Below are positions 55,155 to 64,000 of a stretch of DNA of 64,000 nucleotides, piece by piece. The notes beneath the pieces are model-generated. The model was not told the DNA's origin. It searched no databases and saw only the letters and a list, made by a program, of their open reading frames with translations. The DNA lies in assembly GCA_039621445.1 (NCBI GenBank), contig CP154956.1:55955419-56019418 (forward strand), in the 5' to 3' direction. Position 1 is the stretch's first letter. The number at the start of each line of letters is the position of its first letter. The translations under genes were made by a program, and so were the position numbers. The stretch is from Euglena gracilis. Lineage: Eukaryota; Euglenida; Euglenophyceae; Euglenales.

Positions 55155-55433
55155 TGTTCAAGAAAAGAGGACTGGCCCCAATCGCGGATAGCCCGGTTGC
55201 ATTTTGCACACAACTCGTCATCCCAAGTCTCATGTCCCCTTGCCATTCCAATTTGGCACAGCCTGCAAGCCAGTGTGCGACGTTCGCATTTGGTGCACAT
55301 GCACACAGCCCGCTGCATGGGAGCCTGATGGAGAACTCGATGCTCCACCTTTTGCAAGCACCAAGAGCACCATTTAGAACTGCTTGATGCTGCATCCAAA
55401 GGAACCCCAAATGGCGAGGTTGATGAAGAGTCT
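55155..55433 (-). CDS. Cysteine-rich zinc-binding-like domain, paralogue 2
   Basis: On the minus strand a possible acceptor (TTCAGAGTACAG) precedes GKDSSSTSPFGVPLDAASSS, then KWCSWCLQKVEHRVLHQAPM, CMCTKCERRTLACRLCQIGM and WDDELCAKCNRAIRDWG. Cys/His spacing is identical to the copy at 51.8-52.1 kb, and the words CSWCL, C-x2-CE-x-RT and GM-x-R are shared, so the two are paralogous. The flanking region before the motif is Ser/Thr-rich. The downstream Phe-rich translation is intronic. DNA/RNA or protein binding is possible but not shown. Confidence 0.6.
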
Positions 55434-56260
55434 TTGCCTGTACTCTGAAGCGGCCTGCAGATATCAGAAAAAGAAATTGAGAATGGTTCAGGGAATAAGA
55501 GAGAACAATGCTGAAACGGCAATTCCTTTGATCTGGGAGATTTAAAAAAAATATTGGTGGAGGGCTGAATAGCTTCAGTGTTCAAAACACAAGGGTGTTA
55601 TTTTTTAAAGGGTTCACCCGGAACTCTGTGTCTCACCACACACATTCAAACAACCTCGTCATTACTGCACTCAAGAACAAAAACACGAACTGAGTTCGAA
55701 AAATTGGGCTTTATTTTGGCACCTTGAGAATGAGCAAAACAATTTACCAACAATTGGGCTTTCAGAACCCAGAAATGCAAAGAACAGAGCTGGATCGAGA
55801 TTGGGGGATAAAGGTTGAGGTAGAGGTAGAGGTAGAGGTAGAGGTAGAGGTGGAGGTTTTCCAACCTCCTCTATCACTCCATGCCACCTCTATTTCCAAA
55901 GGGAAAAGACTCAGCAAAGAAAAATTTGTGGCAAGGAAAGGCAAATTGAATGCAAATTGAGGTCACATAAACATAGGTAGAGGTGGTTCACTTGGAGGTA
56001 AGAGGTTGTGGTTTTGACCTTTACCTCCACATCCACCTCCATCCAGCCCTGACAAGGACCAATTTTGTGGAGACTCGTGACTTTGCAGACAAAAAAAGTC
56101 TCGCTGAAAATGCCCCCATTTGGGCGGGGTATGAGGGCAGCTTGGAGGGGGACCTCCCAGGCTTTACGGTACGGAAAGGCCTGGCGGGGGGTGACCCCCC
56201 ACCCGGGAGATGGGGGGGTCGACCCCCTGTCCACCACTTGCTCGAAGAAAACCCACTAAA
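55434..56260. other. AT-rich region with a (GAGGTA)n microsatellite
   Basis: Seven or so GAGGTA/GAGGTG units lie at 55,815-55,857. Diverged GAGGTAAGAGGT and CCTCCACATCC units lie at 55,975-56,045. Nothing coding is supported. The VEVEVE frame is an artefact. Confidence 0.5.
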
Positions 56261-56279
56261 CCCCCCCCCCGAATAGTAT

Positions 56280-56670
56280 TGCACCCGCAGCTCTATTGGA
56301 CGGCCACCTCTGGCGGCGGGGTGCAGCACTACTTGGACCCGCAGCACTATTGGATTGGGTGCCTCTTAGTCCCGGCCTATCACCACATGCACCCTTTTTG
56401 TCTGCTCAATGTCCTTCTCTGAGACTAATGAGGTCGTGTGGTTCATCTTCGGACGACTTCTGTGAGTTGTTCGGGTGGGAATTTACCCCCTTTCCCCTCT
56501 CTGCGGATTAAAAAACTGCCTGCAGTAGGCTGCACCAGCTAGGCTGCTCCAGCATTTCACATTGCCATGTTTTGGGGGGGTGCAGCACTATTGGACGCTC
56601 GCTTCATCCGGCGGGGGGTGCAGCACTATTTGGACCCGCAGCTCTATTGGTCCCGCAGCACTATCAGGGA
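56280..56670. repeat. Dispersed GCAGCACTATTGGACC units
   Basis: Units of GGTGCAGCACTATTTGGACC followed by CGCAGCTCTATTGG occur twice at 56,284-56,356 and again at 56,578-56,668, separated by unrelated sequence. The word GGGGGGTGCACTT...TTGGACC at 43,520-43,580 is related. Confidence 0.6.
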
Positions 56671-59098
56671 GGGGCGGGTTTACAGCACCTGCTCAAAGAA
56701 GATTCCTTCGGCGCCAAAAGGCGCTGAAAGAAAATTTTGACCTGAACATTGGCGCGCGCGAAATACGGGAAAGCCTGGTGGGGGGGGTCGGACCCCTCTT
56801 CCACCCACCAGGATGGAGGTGTGGGGTGACCCCCCCCCCCCCGCCCACAGGGTTGCAGGGATGCCCTGGGGATCCCCCCCCCCTGAGCACACCGGGCAGT
56901 GAAGGGTCCCAGGGGCAGGAATAATGGACCTTGGCTGGTGGTCTGGTTTTTGGTCCCCAAAGGGGCCATTTTCCCACTGTGACCCCCCACTGGGACATTC
57001 AGTTAGTTAGCAGGGGGGGGATATGCAACAGGCCCCTCAAAATATGCAATTCAAAAATGCAAAAAAAATGCAAAAAAAAACTGCAAGTTGTGTGTAAATT
57101 CCTTCAGGAGTTCCCCAGGGCTGCAGACTTTCCTGCTAGAGAGGACTCTTTTCATTTTTAAACCTTTAACTTTGCAGCATTACTTCAACACAGCGGATGT
57201 GTTTGGATAACTATTCGTGATTTTCTCTAACTGGACACACAAAAGGCACAAACAAAACACTGTCTCACATTTTTTCCAAAAAAAAACAAAAAGTTTTAAA
57301 AAACACCGAAAAATGCCGCACTAAAAGAAAATGCAGTCAACGCTGCAAAGTGACATGGTTGGTTTGCCCAGTTGCATTTCACCATGGAACCACTGTTAAT
57401 ATGCAATTGGTCTAAAAATGCGTAGTATGCAACTTCCAGGTGTCTGGCAGTAGGGCGAAAAGATTGAAAAGGCAAAACGTGACTTATCCAAAAAAAATGC
57501 AAAGCATTCAAAAAACGAAAATTGAATTACTCAACAATTTAAAATATGCAAAAAAAATACAAAATACAACTTGCATAATCCCCCATGCAGCTTAGTTAGT
57601 GGTAATCCTTGCAAGTCCAACCATCCCCAAACCTCAACGGGGGAGGGGGGGCAAATCTTCAGTGTCCACCAACCTCTTTTTGCACGGGTTTTGTGTTCTT
57701 CTGTTTATGAGCCAAAATATGCATTTTTTTTAACCCTTTCCATGTTTCCCCCAGCTCCTTTTGGTTTCAGCTTTCTGGAAAACCATTTCACTCAAGAAAG
57801 CAAAGATAATCTCCCTTGCAACCCAATTTTCGGTCATTTTTGTTGTTGTTTTTTTTAAAACATTTTGGTCTGCAAGTTGCATGATCTTAGAATCAGCATG
57901 TCATGAAACCTAAAAAAAATATTTTGGACTTTCAGAACCACACTTGGACGAGAGTGCAAAAAAAATGCGGGTCTTTGCATTGCTTTTTTGGCATCAATTT
58001 ATTGGGGCCTTGTTGCAGCTTCCCTTCCCCTCCTTTCAAGGGCCAGGGCATGGGCGTGGAATGTTCGGCATAAAATATGTGCCAGATGAAGGCTCCGGCG
58101 TTGTGCCTTTTTTATTTTTTTAATTTTGAATTTTTAATTTCTTTTTGCTTCAAAATCAACACCCTCAGCTTTGCCCCATAATTGAGGCAGCCCTTCAACT
58201 GAACAAAACCAGCTATTATCTTTGAGGCCAGTAATGTCGTCAAACCAAATTCATCAATTACCGAATTAAAAAAAAAAATCAACCAAATCAACCCCAACCC
58301 TAACCCCACCTCAAACCCCCCCCCAAACTCCACATTTTAAATTTTGCAAATCTTCACTAACAAAAATGCCTCGCAAGTTGCGCCTCCTCCCCATCAGCCC
58401 ATTATGTTTGGCCAATCCCTTTTTTTTTAGGACCAGCAGAGGCGGACAAATATTTCAAGATGAGATTTTCATTTTAAAGATGTCACTTTTTTCATGAGAA
58501 CGACAAAACGTCGCATGATAGGGCTTTGCCAAGTAGAATTTTACTCTAATTCTAAACGTTTAGTTGCAATATTTTCGGCTAACAAAGGCATTCAACAACC
58601 TTGCTTCTCACTGTTGCCAATGCTTTCTCACCCCCCCCCCTGCTTGGTCTCCCAGGAAAAATGCCATTCCAGGACCCAAAATAAATGACATTTGGCTGAA
58701 GACCATTTTACAACCACGATCCCCCAGGGGGTAAAAGGCAGCCATTTGTCAATAAAAGGGAGAGTGGGAGGGTGGGGGACGCCCCCCCTGTGGGATGGCA
58801 AAACGGGACCATGTGGTTTTCAGTTTTTCGGAACTGTTGGGCAAACGTTCATGCATAAGGGTGGAGAGAGAAATCAAAGCAAAGCTTACCATGGGGCAGT
58901 GGTGCCGGTGGTCCCCTGGGTCGGGGGAAATCCATTCAAAGCCTGGCTTCATCTATTAAACCCCGAAAAATACACAAAAAATGGCCGATACTTTGGTTAA
59001 AAAAGGGGGGAACTCCAGGAAAAAGTGATTTCTGACCTCCTTGGACATAGCTCGTTCACTCAAAGCATCAAAAAAATGCGGTTTTCCACTTTTTGATT
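56671..59098. other. No supported gene
   Basis: 56.7-56.9 kb is G/C-run repeat. 57.0-58.4 kb is AT-rich, with TGCAAAAAAAATGC words and recurring GCAAGTTG/CAACTTGC words (57,083, 57,428, 57,570, 57,873, 58,373). A CCCCAACCCTAACCCC stretch at 58,299-58,314 is too short to call telomeric. No exon is supported. Confidence 0.4.
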
Positions 59099-59106
59099 GT
59101 TCGAGT

Positions 59107-59339
59107 CAGGCTTGTGCTTATTGACCGGGGGGGGGGGTGGGGTCCAGGGGGACCCAGAGGATTTTCATTGAAAAATGGCCTTTTCCGGGCCCCTGGCACC
59201 TTCGGCGCCGGGGTCGGAGGGGGGTGCCTGCGATGGGCAGGCACCCCAAAACCCCCCCAGGGGGGTCGGATGGGGTGCCATAAGGTGCCTGCCCCTAACA
59301 CCCCCCCGTGGGGTAGGCACCTGACTAAGCACAAGGCTG
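59107..59339. mobile_element. hAT-like miniature element, family A-related
   Basis: The ends are CAGGCTTGTGCTTATTGACC and GACTAAGCACAAGGCTG, near-perfect inverted repeats. An exact 8-bp duplication, GTTCGAGT, flanks it at 59099-59106 and 59340-59347. The 233-bp body has poly-G/poly-C hairpins and two GGGTAGGCACC/GGCAGGCACC blocks. No frame is coding. Confidence 0.88.
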
Positions 59340-59977
59340 GTTCGAGTACCACACTTTTAATTGTTCGAGCCATACCGGCTATTGGCCAGTCCTTTTGACC
59401 TCAGGGCCATCCCTTGACAAAAAATTCTTCCCGTCCCATATAAACCTGGCTGGGAGGGTATGAACTCTGTCTAAAAGATGTGAAATATTTCACACGTCAA
59501 AAAAGATCTGCATGAAAAGGGGGTTGCTGAGCCCTCATCAGCCAACTGGGTCTGTAAAAGAACCCCTGCCGGTGAGGTACAAACAGTTTTTTTTTAAAAA
59601 AAGAAACCTTGAAGTAAGATCATTTCCCTGGTGCTGAGGGGTAATCAGGTAAAGTGGTTCCAAAAATAATTGGCGGCAAAAAAATGGGTGAATCCGCCCA
59701 CCAGCCGGAATTTGGGTGGGTTCCGGGGAAAAAGTTGAGGGGTGTCCACGCGAAGAAACAGGGGGACAGCTTTTTGGGGGAAAGTGCTGTAATCCTGCCT
59801 CAAGTCCTGTAAGCCTGGCTCAATCCCCTTGCCAGTTCTTTTATGAACCCCCCCCCTTGTCCCCTCGTGGATGTGGATGGTTGCTTGGGGGAATTTGTCA
59901 AAATATAAAAGTGGTTCAGGCAAATTTTGCCAAGAAGAAATTCCTCAGATATCTCATTTTCTCTGAGAGAATATATG

Positions 59978-60295
59978 TCATAAAAGATGCAAGAAATAGT
60001 AAGGGGTCCTCATGGAAGGAGCGCATCTCCCGGAGCAAACCAAACCAAGCAGAAACGCAGACAGCCATTCAATATACATCAGAGGATGGTTTTTGATTTT
60101 CCACTTTTCTAAATTAAAAGAGAAACTTGAAATTACTCTGGCATAAAATTTTAGGCATTCTTCAATATCCACAGAAAATGGGTTTGGACAATTTATGCAG
60201 GTTTTGTTTTTAAAACAATTATACTGAGAGAAGAAATACCCCTCAACAAAATCTGGCAGAGGTTTCCAACTAAAACCCTTGCTGATTTTCAGCAA
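59978..60295 (-). CDS. Possible AT-rich exon(s) on the minus strand
   Basis: The frame KGFSWKPLPDFVEGYFFSQY, then CINCPNPFSVDIEECLKFYA and FSFNLEKWKIKNHPLMYIEW, is protein-like in AT-rich DNA. It lies downstream of the UBZ4-like exon on the same strand, so it may belong to the same gene. No splice junction is certain, and no family is recognised. Confidence 0.3.
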   Translation of the reverse strand: MLKISKGFSWKPLPDFVEGYFFSQYNCFKNKTCINCPNPFSVDIEECLKFYARVISSFSFNLEKWKIKNHPLMYIEWLSAFLLGLVCSGRCAPSMRTPYYFLHLL

Positions 60296-60656
60296 AAATC
60301 CAAAAATAGATTCCCAAAAATTGCATAAATTCCCCCAAAATGAGGGATCCTTTGTCCTCCATTTTCTTCAAACAGAAAAATGCTATTTTTTGAGAGATTT
60401 TCTTTTCAATTGTAAAAATCTTACATTTTTGGATGTGTCCAAAGGAAAGAATTACCCAAATTTGCAAAAAAAAATCTGAAATTTCTGGACATCCTTCTTT
60501 ACATTTCCCCCCCAAAATTTCTGGAACGTTTGCGCGAAAATTTCCAGTTTCACCACTTGACAATAACCCTGCCAAGAGGTCTGTCGCTTTTACCCAGCCC
60601 TCAGGGAGCATTGTGTACGCGTGATCCCCAACCTTATCAAGAAAAATAGCTTGCAC

Positions 60657-60850
60657 CTGACATCATCTTGTTGTTCTTCGGCTGCCAGGTTGTTGTCGAC
60701 CTTATTACTGCCATCAAAATGCGCATCTAAATGCTTTGAAACGAGGCTAGAGGGGAGCAGAATGCCACACACGGGGCATTCACAACCAGATATGCCTTTT
60801 CCAAACCAGGTCTCTGTTGCTTTGCCAATCAGGCGGAAACTTTACAAAAC
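60657..60850 (-). CDS. Exon with a UBZ4-like zinc finger
   Basis: The minus strand encodes ISGCECPVCGILLPSSLVSK then HLDAHFDGSNKV, fitting C-x2-C-x11-H-x3-H. The wording CPVC...LP...V..HLD matches ubiquitin-binding UBZ4 fingers of Rad18-type DNA-repair proteins, where the last ligand is usually Cys and here is His. The exon ends at a good donor (GATGTCAG|GTGCAA) at 60657. The acceptor lies somewhere between about 60,812 and 60,850. UBZ4 fingers bind ubiquitin on damaged-chromatin factors; that role is known for the family and only inferred here. Confidence 0.5.
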
Positions 60851-60929
60851 CAAAATTGAAAATCACTTTGATACGCTTGCGGAGGAAAATACATTATTTG
60901 CATTGATTTGCAAAATTGATTCTGGGGAA

Positions 60930-61213
60930 TTTTGATGTTGATATTCTTTGAAGCCAATCCAACGAACTCAGTTCCAGAGCTCAGCTCCTCAGGATTCCGG
61001 AGTTTTGGGATTGATCCAAATTCCACTTTTTCGAACATTTGTTTACATACATTAGATTCCTGGCCAGGGGCCTCTTTATGAAAAAAACCCCCAAAATAGG
61101 GGCTGTTAATGTGAAAAACAACAACATGGGTGACATTCCATGGGCAGACTCGGCCCCACTGGTCATCGCCAGCACCAAAATTCATGTAATGTGAATGCAA
61201 ACTTTCCTCTCCT
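60930..61213 (-). CDS. Possible exon upstream of the UBZ4-like exon
   Basis: The minus frame SLHSHYMNFGAGDDQWGRVC, PWNVTHVVVFHINSPYFGGF, HKEAPGQESNVCKQMFEKVE is long and protein-like for AT-rich DNA. It is on the strand and side expected for an earlier exon of the same gene. Splice sites were not resolved. The family is not recognised. Confidence 0.35.
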
Positions 61214-61330
61214 TCACGCCCATAATTTAACACCCCTCCAAATAATAACCCCCCCATGAGGCCCGACTTCGGCTGCCCAAATAATAAGCCCAGTAATAAA
61301 CCCCCCCCCCTGGACCCCAACTTCGAATGT

Positions 61331-61410
61331 CCAAATAATAAACCCCCCGGTTTATTATTTGGACATTCCAAATGATGTCCAAATAATAAACCGGGGGGTT
61401 TATTATTTGG
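61331..61410. repeat. Double palindrome
   Basis: Two 32-bp hairpins (61331-61362 and 61379-61410) each have 14-bp arms CCAAATAATAAACC. One has a CCCC centre and the other GGGG, making them exact reverse complements of each other. The 16 bp between begins ACAT and ends ATGT. Related CCAAATAATAAGCC words lie at 61,236-61,300. Confidence 0.92.
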
Positions 61411-61657
61411 GGGGGTTTACTTATCTTGACTGCTGGTCAATTAGGGGGTCCAAATTTTTTTTGCCACTTTGCGCCGAAAATAGAAATACACCCCATCTCT
61501 GGTGGGGTACCCACTCAGCCCAACCCCCCCCTTTGGGGGTTTCCTCACAAAACTCAAAAACAGCTCTGGGGGACAGGGGTGCGGCAGAGGCTCCACCCTC
61601 TTTCAATACCATCACTGTGGGGACCTGTCCACCCTTTGTTAGGTTGTGCTGAACACA

Positions 61658-61843
61658 TCAAAAATTCAGATAAGGGAATTTTATCTCTCTTGGAGAAGAC
61701 TGGGTTTGGTTGCCTTCGGCCAATGCCAATCCATTCTCACCAATCACATCTTGTTCAGAGTGTTGAAATTGACTGGCTTCTATTGGTGGCTCATCACCAA
61801 ACATGTGCAGAACAAAACCTGTGTGATGCATTGGATCATTCAT
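61658..61843 (-). CDS. Possible first exon of the minus-strand UBZ4-like gene
   Basis: From ATG at 61843 the minus frame reads MNDPMHHTGFVLHMFGDEPP, IEASQFQHSEQDVIGENGLA and LAEGNQTQSSPREIKFPYL. It is polar, protein-like and free of low complexity. It is the right distance and strand to start the gene containing the exons at 60.9-61.2 and 60.66-60.85 kb. The donor is not clear. Confidence 0.35.
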   Translation of the reverse strand: MNDPMHHTGFVLHMFGDEPPIEASQFQHSEQDVIGENGLALAEGNQTQSSPREIKFPYLNF

Positions 61844-61861
61844 TCCATTAGCTTCACATCA

Positions 61862-62483
61862 GGGTTGGATTTTCTGTTTTTGAGGTATTTTTTGGAAAAC
61901 TTTTGTTGTCTTTTCCCTTAAAAAATAACTGTCCTCGGGCAGTCAGGAAACAAAACGGAGTGCCCCCAACACAATTTGGGATTTTAAGGCCCTTGTGCAG
62001 TTCGGAAGGGATTTGCCCCCGAAACGGCTTGGTAACACAAAGGACTTTAGGGCCCTCAAACCGTTGGGAAACAAAAGGCACCTTTTGAAAAATTTGTAGG
62101 CCATGGACTTGTGAGGGTATAAAGCGGGGGCTCAAAAGTCAACAACACCCCCTTTTGATGCATTAAAATGGCCAATCAGTTGATCGACAAGCCAGCCCCC
62201 CCCCCCCCACCAACTAGTCGGTTGCAGGAGTTAGGACCTGGGCCAATTTTGGGGTCCAAAAATTTTTGGCGCTTTGTACCGAAAATAGGGGAAAACCCCA
62301 CCCCTGACGCCCGCCGCGGGCAAAATGGTGCCTGACCCCCCGCCGCCCGTCGCAATAATCAGGTAAAGGATCGCCGACCTCAAGACGAGGCAGAGCGCTC
62401 ATTTTTGGAGCGTCGACGCGGCAGATTGCAGCAGAAAATGTGGCGGGGGTTCGGGTACCCACACCCCTCCCCCCCCCTGTCTG
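61862..62483. other. No supported gene
   Basis: AT-mixed sequence with short C-runs. Nothing coding can be defended. Confidence 0.4.
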
Positions 62484-62672
62484 GTTGAGTTCGGACCTCG
62501 ACAGGGGGGGTCCCGCGGGACCCCCCCCCCGTGTACCTGGGCTCCCCAACAAAGGAGTTTCTTTAATCCGGACCCCAGACCCCCCCCCTCGAACTCAACC
62601 GGTCCGGTTGAGTTCGCAACTCGACAGGGGGGTCCGCGGTCCGCGGGACCCCCCCCCCAGTACCTGGGCTCC
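62484..62672. repeat. Two direct repeats with C/G runs
   Basis: GTTGAGTTCGGACCTCGACA at 62,484 and GTTGAGTTCGCAACTCGACA at 62,607 both lead into a G-run, a CCGCGG palindrome, a C-run and GTACCTGGGCTCC. The unit is about 65 bp. The second also carries an extra CCGGTCCGGTTGAG upstream. Confidence 0.75.
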
Positions 62673-62794
62673 ACTGGGCCAGACCCAGGCATTGGTATAG
62701 AAACTGGGGCCAATGATTCTTTCAGAGCGATGAAGTTGGAAGACAATAAAATTTCGGAGACTAGTTTGTAACCGTGTTCAGAGGCCCGGCACCT

Positions 62795-62907
62795 GCCCTG
62801 TAATTTGGGGTTGTGAACACAAATTACAGGGCGATAATTCCTGAACCCGATTTCATGCCCTAATAATCGTGTTCAGGGTGAACACGGATTACAGGGCATG
62901 AAATCGG
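62795..62907. repeat. Two adjacent long hairpins
   Basis: 62795-62832 pairs GCCCTGTAATTTG with CAAATTACAGGGC around a TGTGAACA centre. 62847-62875 pairs with 62879-62907 (29-bp arms beginning CCGATTTCATGCCCT, two or three mismatches, GGG centre). Confidence 0.85.
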
Positions 62908-63590
62908 ATGCATCCACTTGCAACCTCCGAAGCACTTCGCTGCGATATCCGGTGCAGAAACCCATGACCAAAATGTTTGCCCGTTGAGCCTCAAACGGTC
63001 TGCTCCATTGCACCGTGTTGAGGATGCCAGGAAGTTCTGCAGGTTGTAGAATTTCCTCTGGAGGGTGCGCAGCCTCACCAATGGCTTTTTTGGTTGCCTC
63101 GCGGGTGAGAGCAGCCGCCATTAATTTTTACAGCCGTGGGAGTTGTGTTTCAGAGAACTGGACGCTTTCCTTTGTGCTTGGGCAGCTTGGGTGATTGATC
63201 CTCCACTATTATTTGATGGGCAAGTGGTCATCAAACAATGCGAGGACCAGCGCCGGGTACAGTGTGGCCAAAAATTCAGATTCCGACAACTGAAAGCATC
63301 CACGTTCAGGGGATACCTGAACGCCGTTGCCCGAATTCACGCCTTATCAAACCCAGAAACCCCGATTATACCATTGTGTGTGTGAATGCGATTTCTCCGT
63401 CCCTTCCGTCCCGGATGCTTCCTTTTTGGTAGCCTCCACCTCCACCGTGCAGGGGGTCAACGGCAGGGTTCTTTTTTTTTTATCCCAACCCTGCTTGATC
63501 GTGGCCAAAAATCCAGCAACTTTTGGGGGTTGTGGCAACATTCTGTCCATTGTGTTTGCGGCTTTCTTTGCCATTACTGTAAAGAGAATC

Positions 63591-63659
63591 GTGATCTGAT
63601 CCCGCTTTCACACCGTGAAAACCCCCGGTTTTCACGGTGTGAAAGCGGGATCAGATCAC
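63591..63659. repeat. Perfect 33-bp-arm hairpin
   Basis: Arms 63591-63623 and 63627-63659 are exact reverse complements around CCC. One mismatch farther out, the pairing continues (AGAAT/ATTCT), giving about 39-bp arms. The word GTGAAAACC at the centre recurs at 63,705-63,718. Confidence 0.95.
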
Positions 63660-63734
63660 AATTCTATCTGGAAACCGTGTTTGTAGTCCACAATGTACAC
63701 CGGCCGTGAAAACCGTGTTCAAGTCCACGTGATT

Positions 63735-63895
63735 CGCGTGAAATATGGTGTTTTTGGTGATCACATGTACACTTTGGGGGATCTTGTGTACACCGTGGTG
63801 TACACGTGGACGTCCACGTGTACACCATGGTGTACACGTGTTTAGATCACATGTACACCAGGTGTACACGTGGACGCCCACATGTACACCTGGGT
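63735..63895. repeat. Array of TGTACAC palindromes
   Basis: TGTACAC or its close variants occur about eight times in 160 bp, alternating with CACGTGGACGTCCACGTG-like cores. The centre near 63,817 is a 28-bp perfect palindrome made of GTGTACACGTGGAC and its reverse complement. The repeated-valine/histidine minus frame is an artefact. Confidence 0.85.
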
Positions 63896-64000
63896 GAAAA
63901 TGGGTCAAGCGCAATGATGCTTTTTCTGAAAAAAAAATTCTCCTCTCCTGCTTGTAGTTTCTATGTTCGGCATAAGAAAACCCTTCGCGTCTTCCTCAGC

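Noticed and set aside
55815-55857. Repet VE-repeat peptide gene
   Set aside because: Direct translation of a (GAGGTA)n microsatellite.
58290-58316. Interstitial telomere (CCCCAACCCTAACCCC)
   Set aside because: Too short and irregular; other short TTAGGG-like words also occur without array structure.

Overview
The window is nuclear DNA of a microbial eukaryote. I place it as an alga or related protist, which is inference. Genes are cut into short GT-AG exons. Some exons are very rich in G/C at third codon positions and stand out from an AT-richer background full of poly-G/poly-C runs. There is no operon-like coding, no rRNA gene and no convincing tRNA. Most of the sequence is mobile or repetitive, and only a few host gene pieces can be supported.

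Layout. 1-20 kb: mostly repeat-derived and intronic sequence. It holds a three-deep nest of hAT-like miniature elements (2408-4469), a phase-consistent three-exon gene model (5286-6217), isolated exon candidates, a long perfect hairpin (12457-12518) and another complete miniature element (14677-14919). 20.7-22.3 kb: the best host gene, a DTW-domain protein (probable tRNA-uridine aminocarboxypropyltransferase family). 22.7-23.4 kb: the endonuclease end of a non-LTR retrotransposon. 23.9-38.7 kb: a pile of retrotransposons. From left to right these are a minus-strand tyrosine-recombinase (YR, DIRS-like) fragment, a minus-strand Ty3/Gypsy-like gag-protease-Dam-RT-RNase H element, a plus-strand YR element, and a second plus-strand YR element with recognisable inverted termini and an internal complementary region. 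A 1.7-kb terminal-repeat element has inserted into the last of these. In both plus-strand YR copies one coding segment lies in reverse orientation. 38.7-64 kb: repeats, microsatellites and more miniature elements between scattered exons. These include an exon interrupted by a transposon with an 8-bp target duplication (48449-49061), two paralogous cysteine-rich domains (51.8-52.1 and 55.2-55.4 kb), a UBZ4-like zinc finger exon (about 60.7 kb), and a palindrome-rich right end (61.3-63.9 kb).

How the parts relate. Six complete short elements share 8-bp target duplications, most share ends beginning CAGG, and most have poly-C/poly-G blocks just inside the ends. They are presumably moved by an hAT-type transposase that is not in the window. 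The YR elements encode RT, RNase H, a Dam-methylase-like domain and a tyrosine recombinase in that order, but every copy is broken. Coordinates of exons are models from splice motifs, phase and protein-likeness, without transcript evidence.
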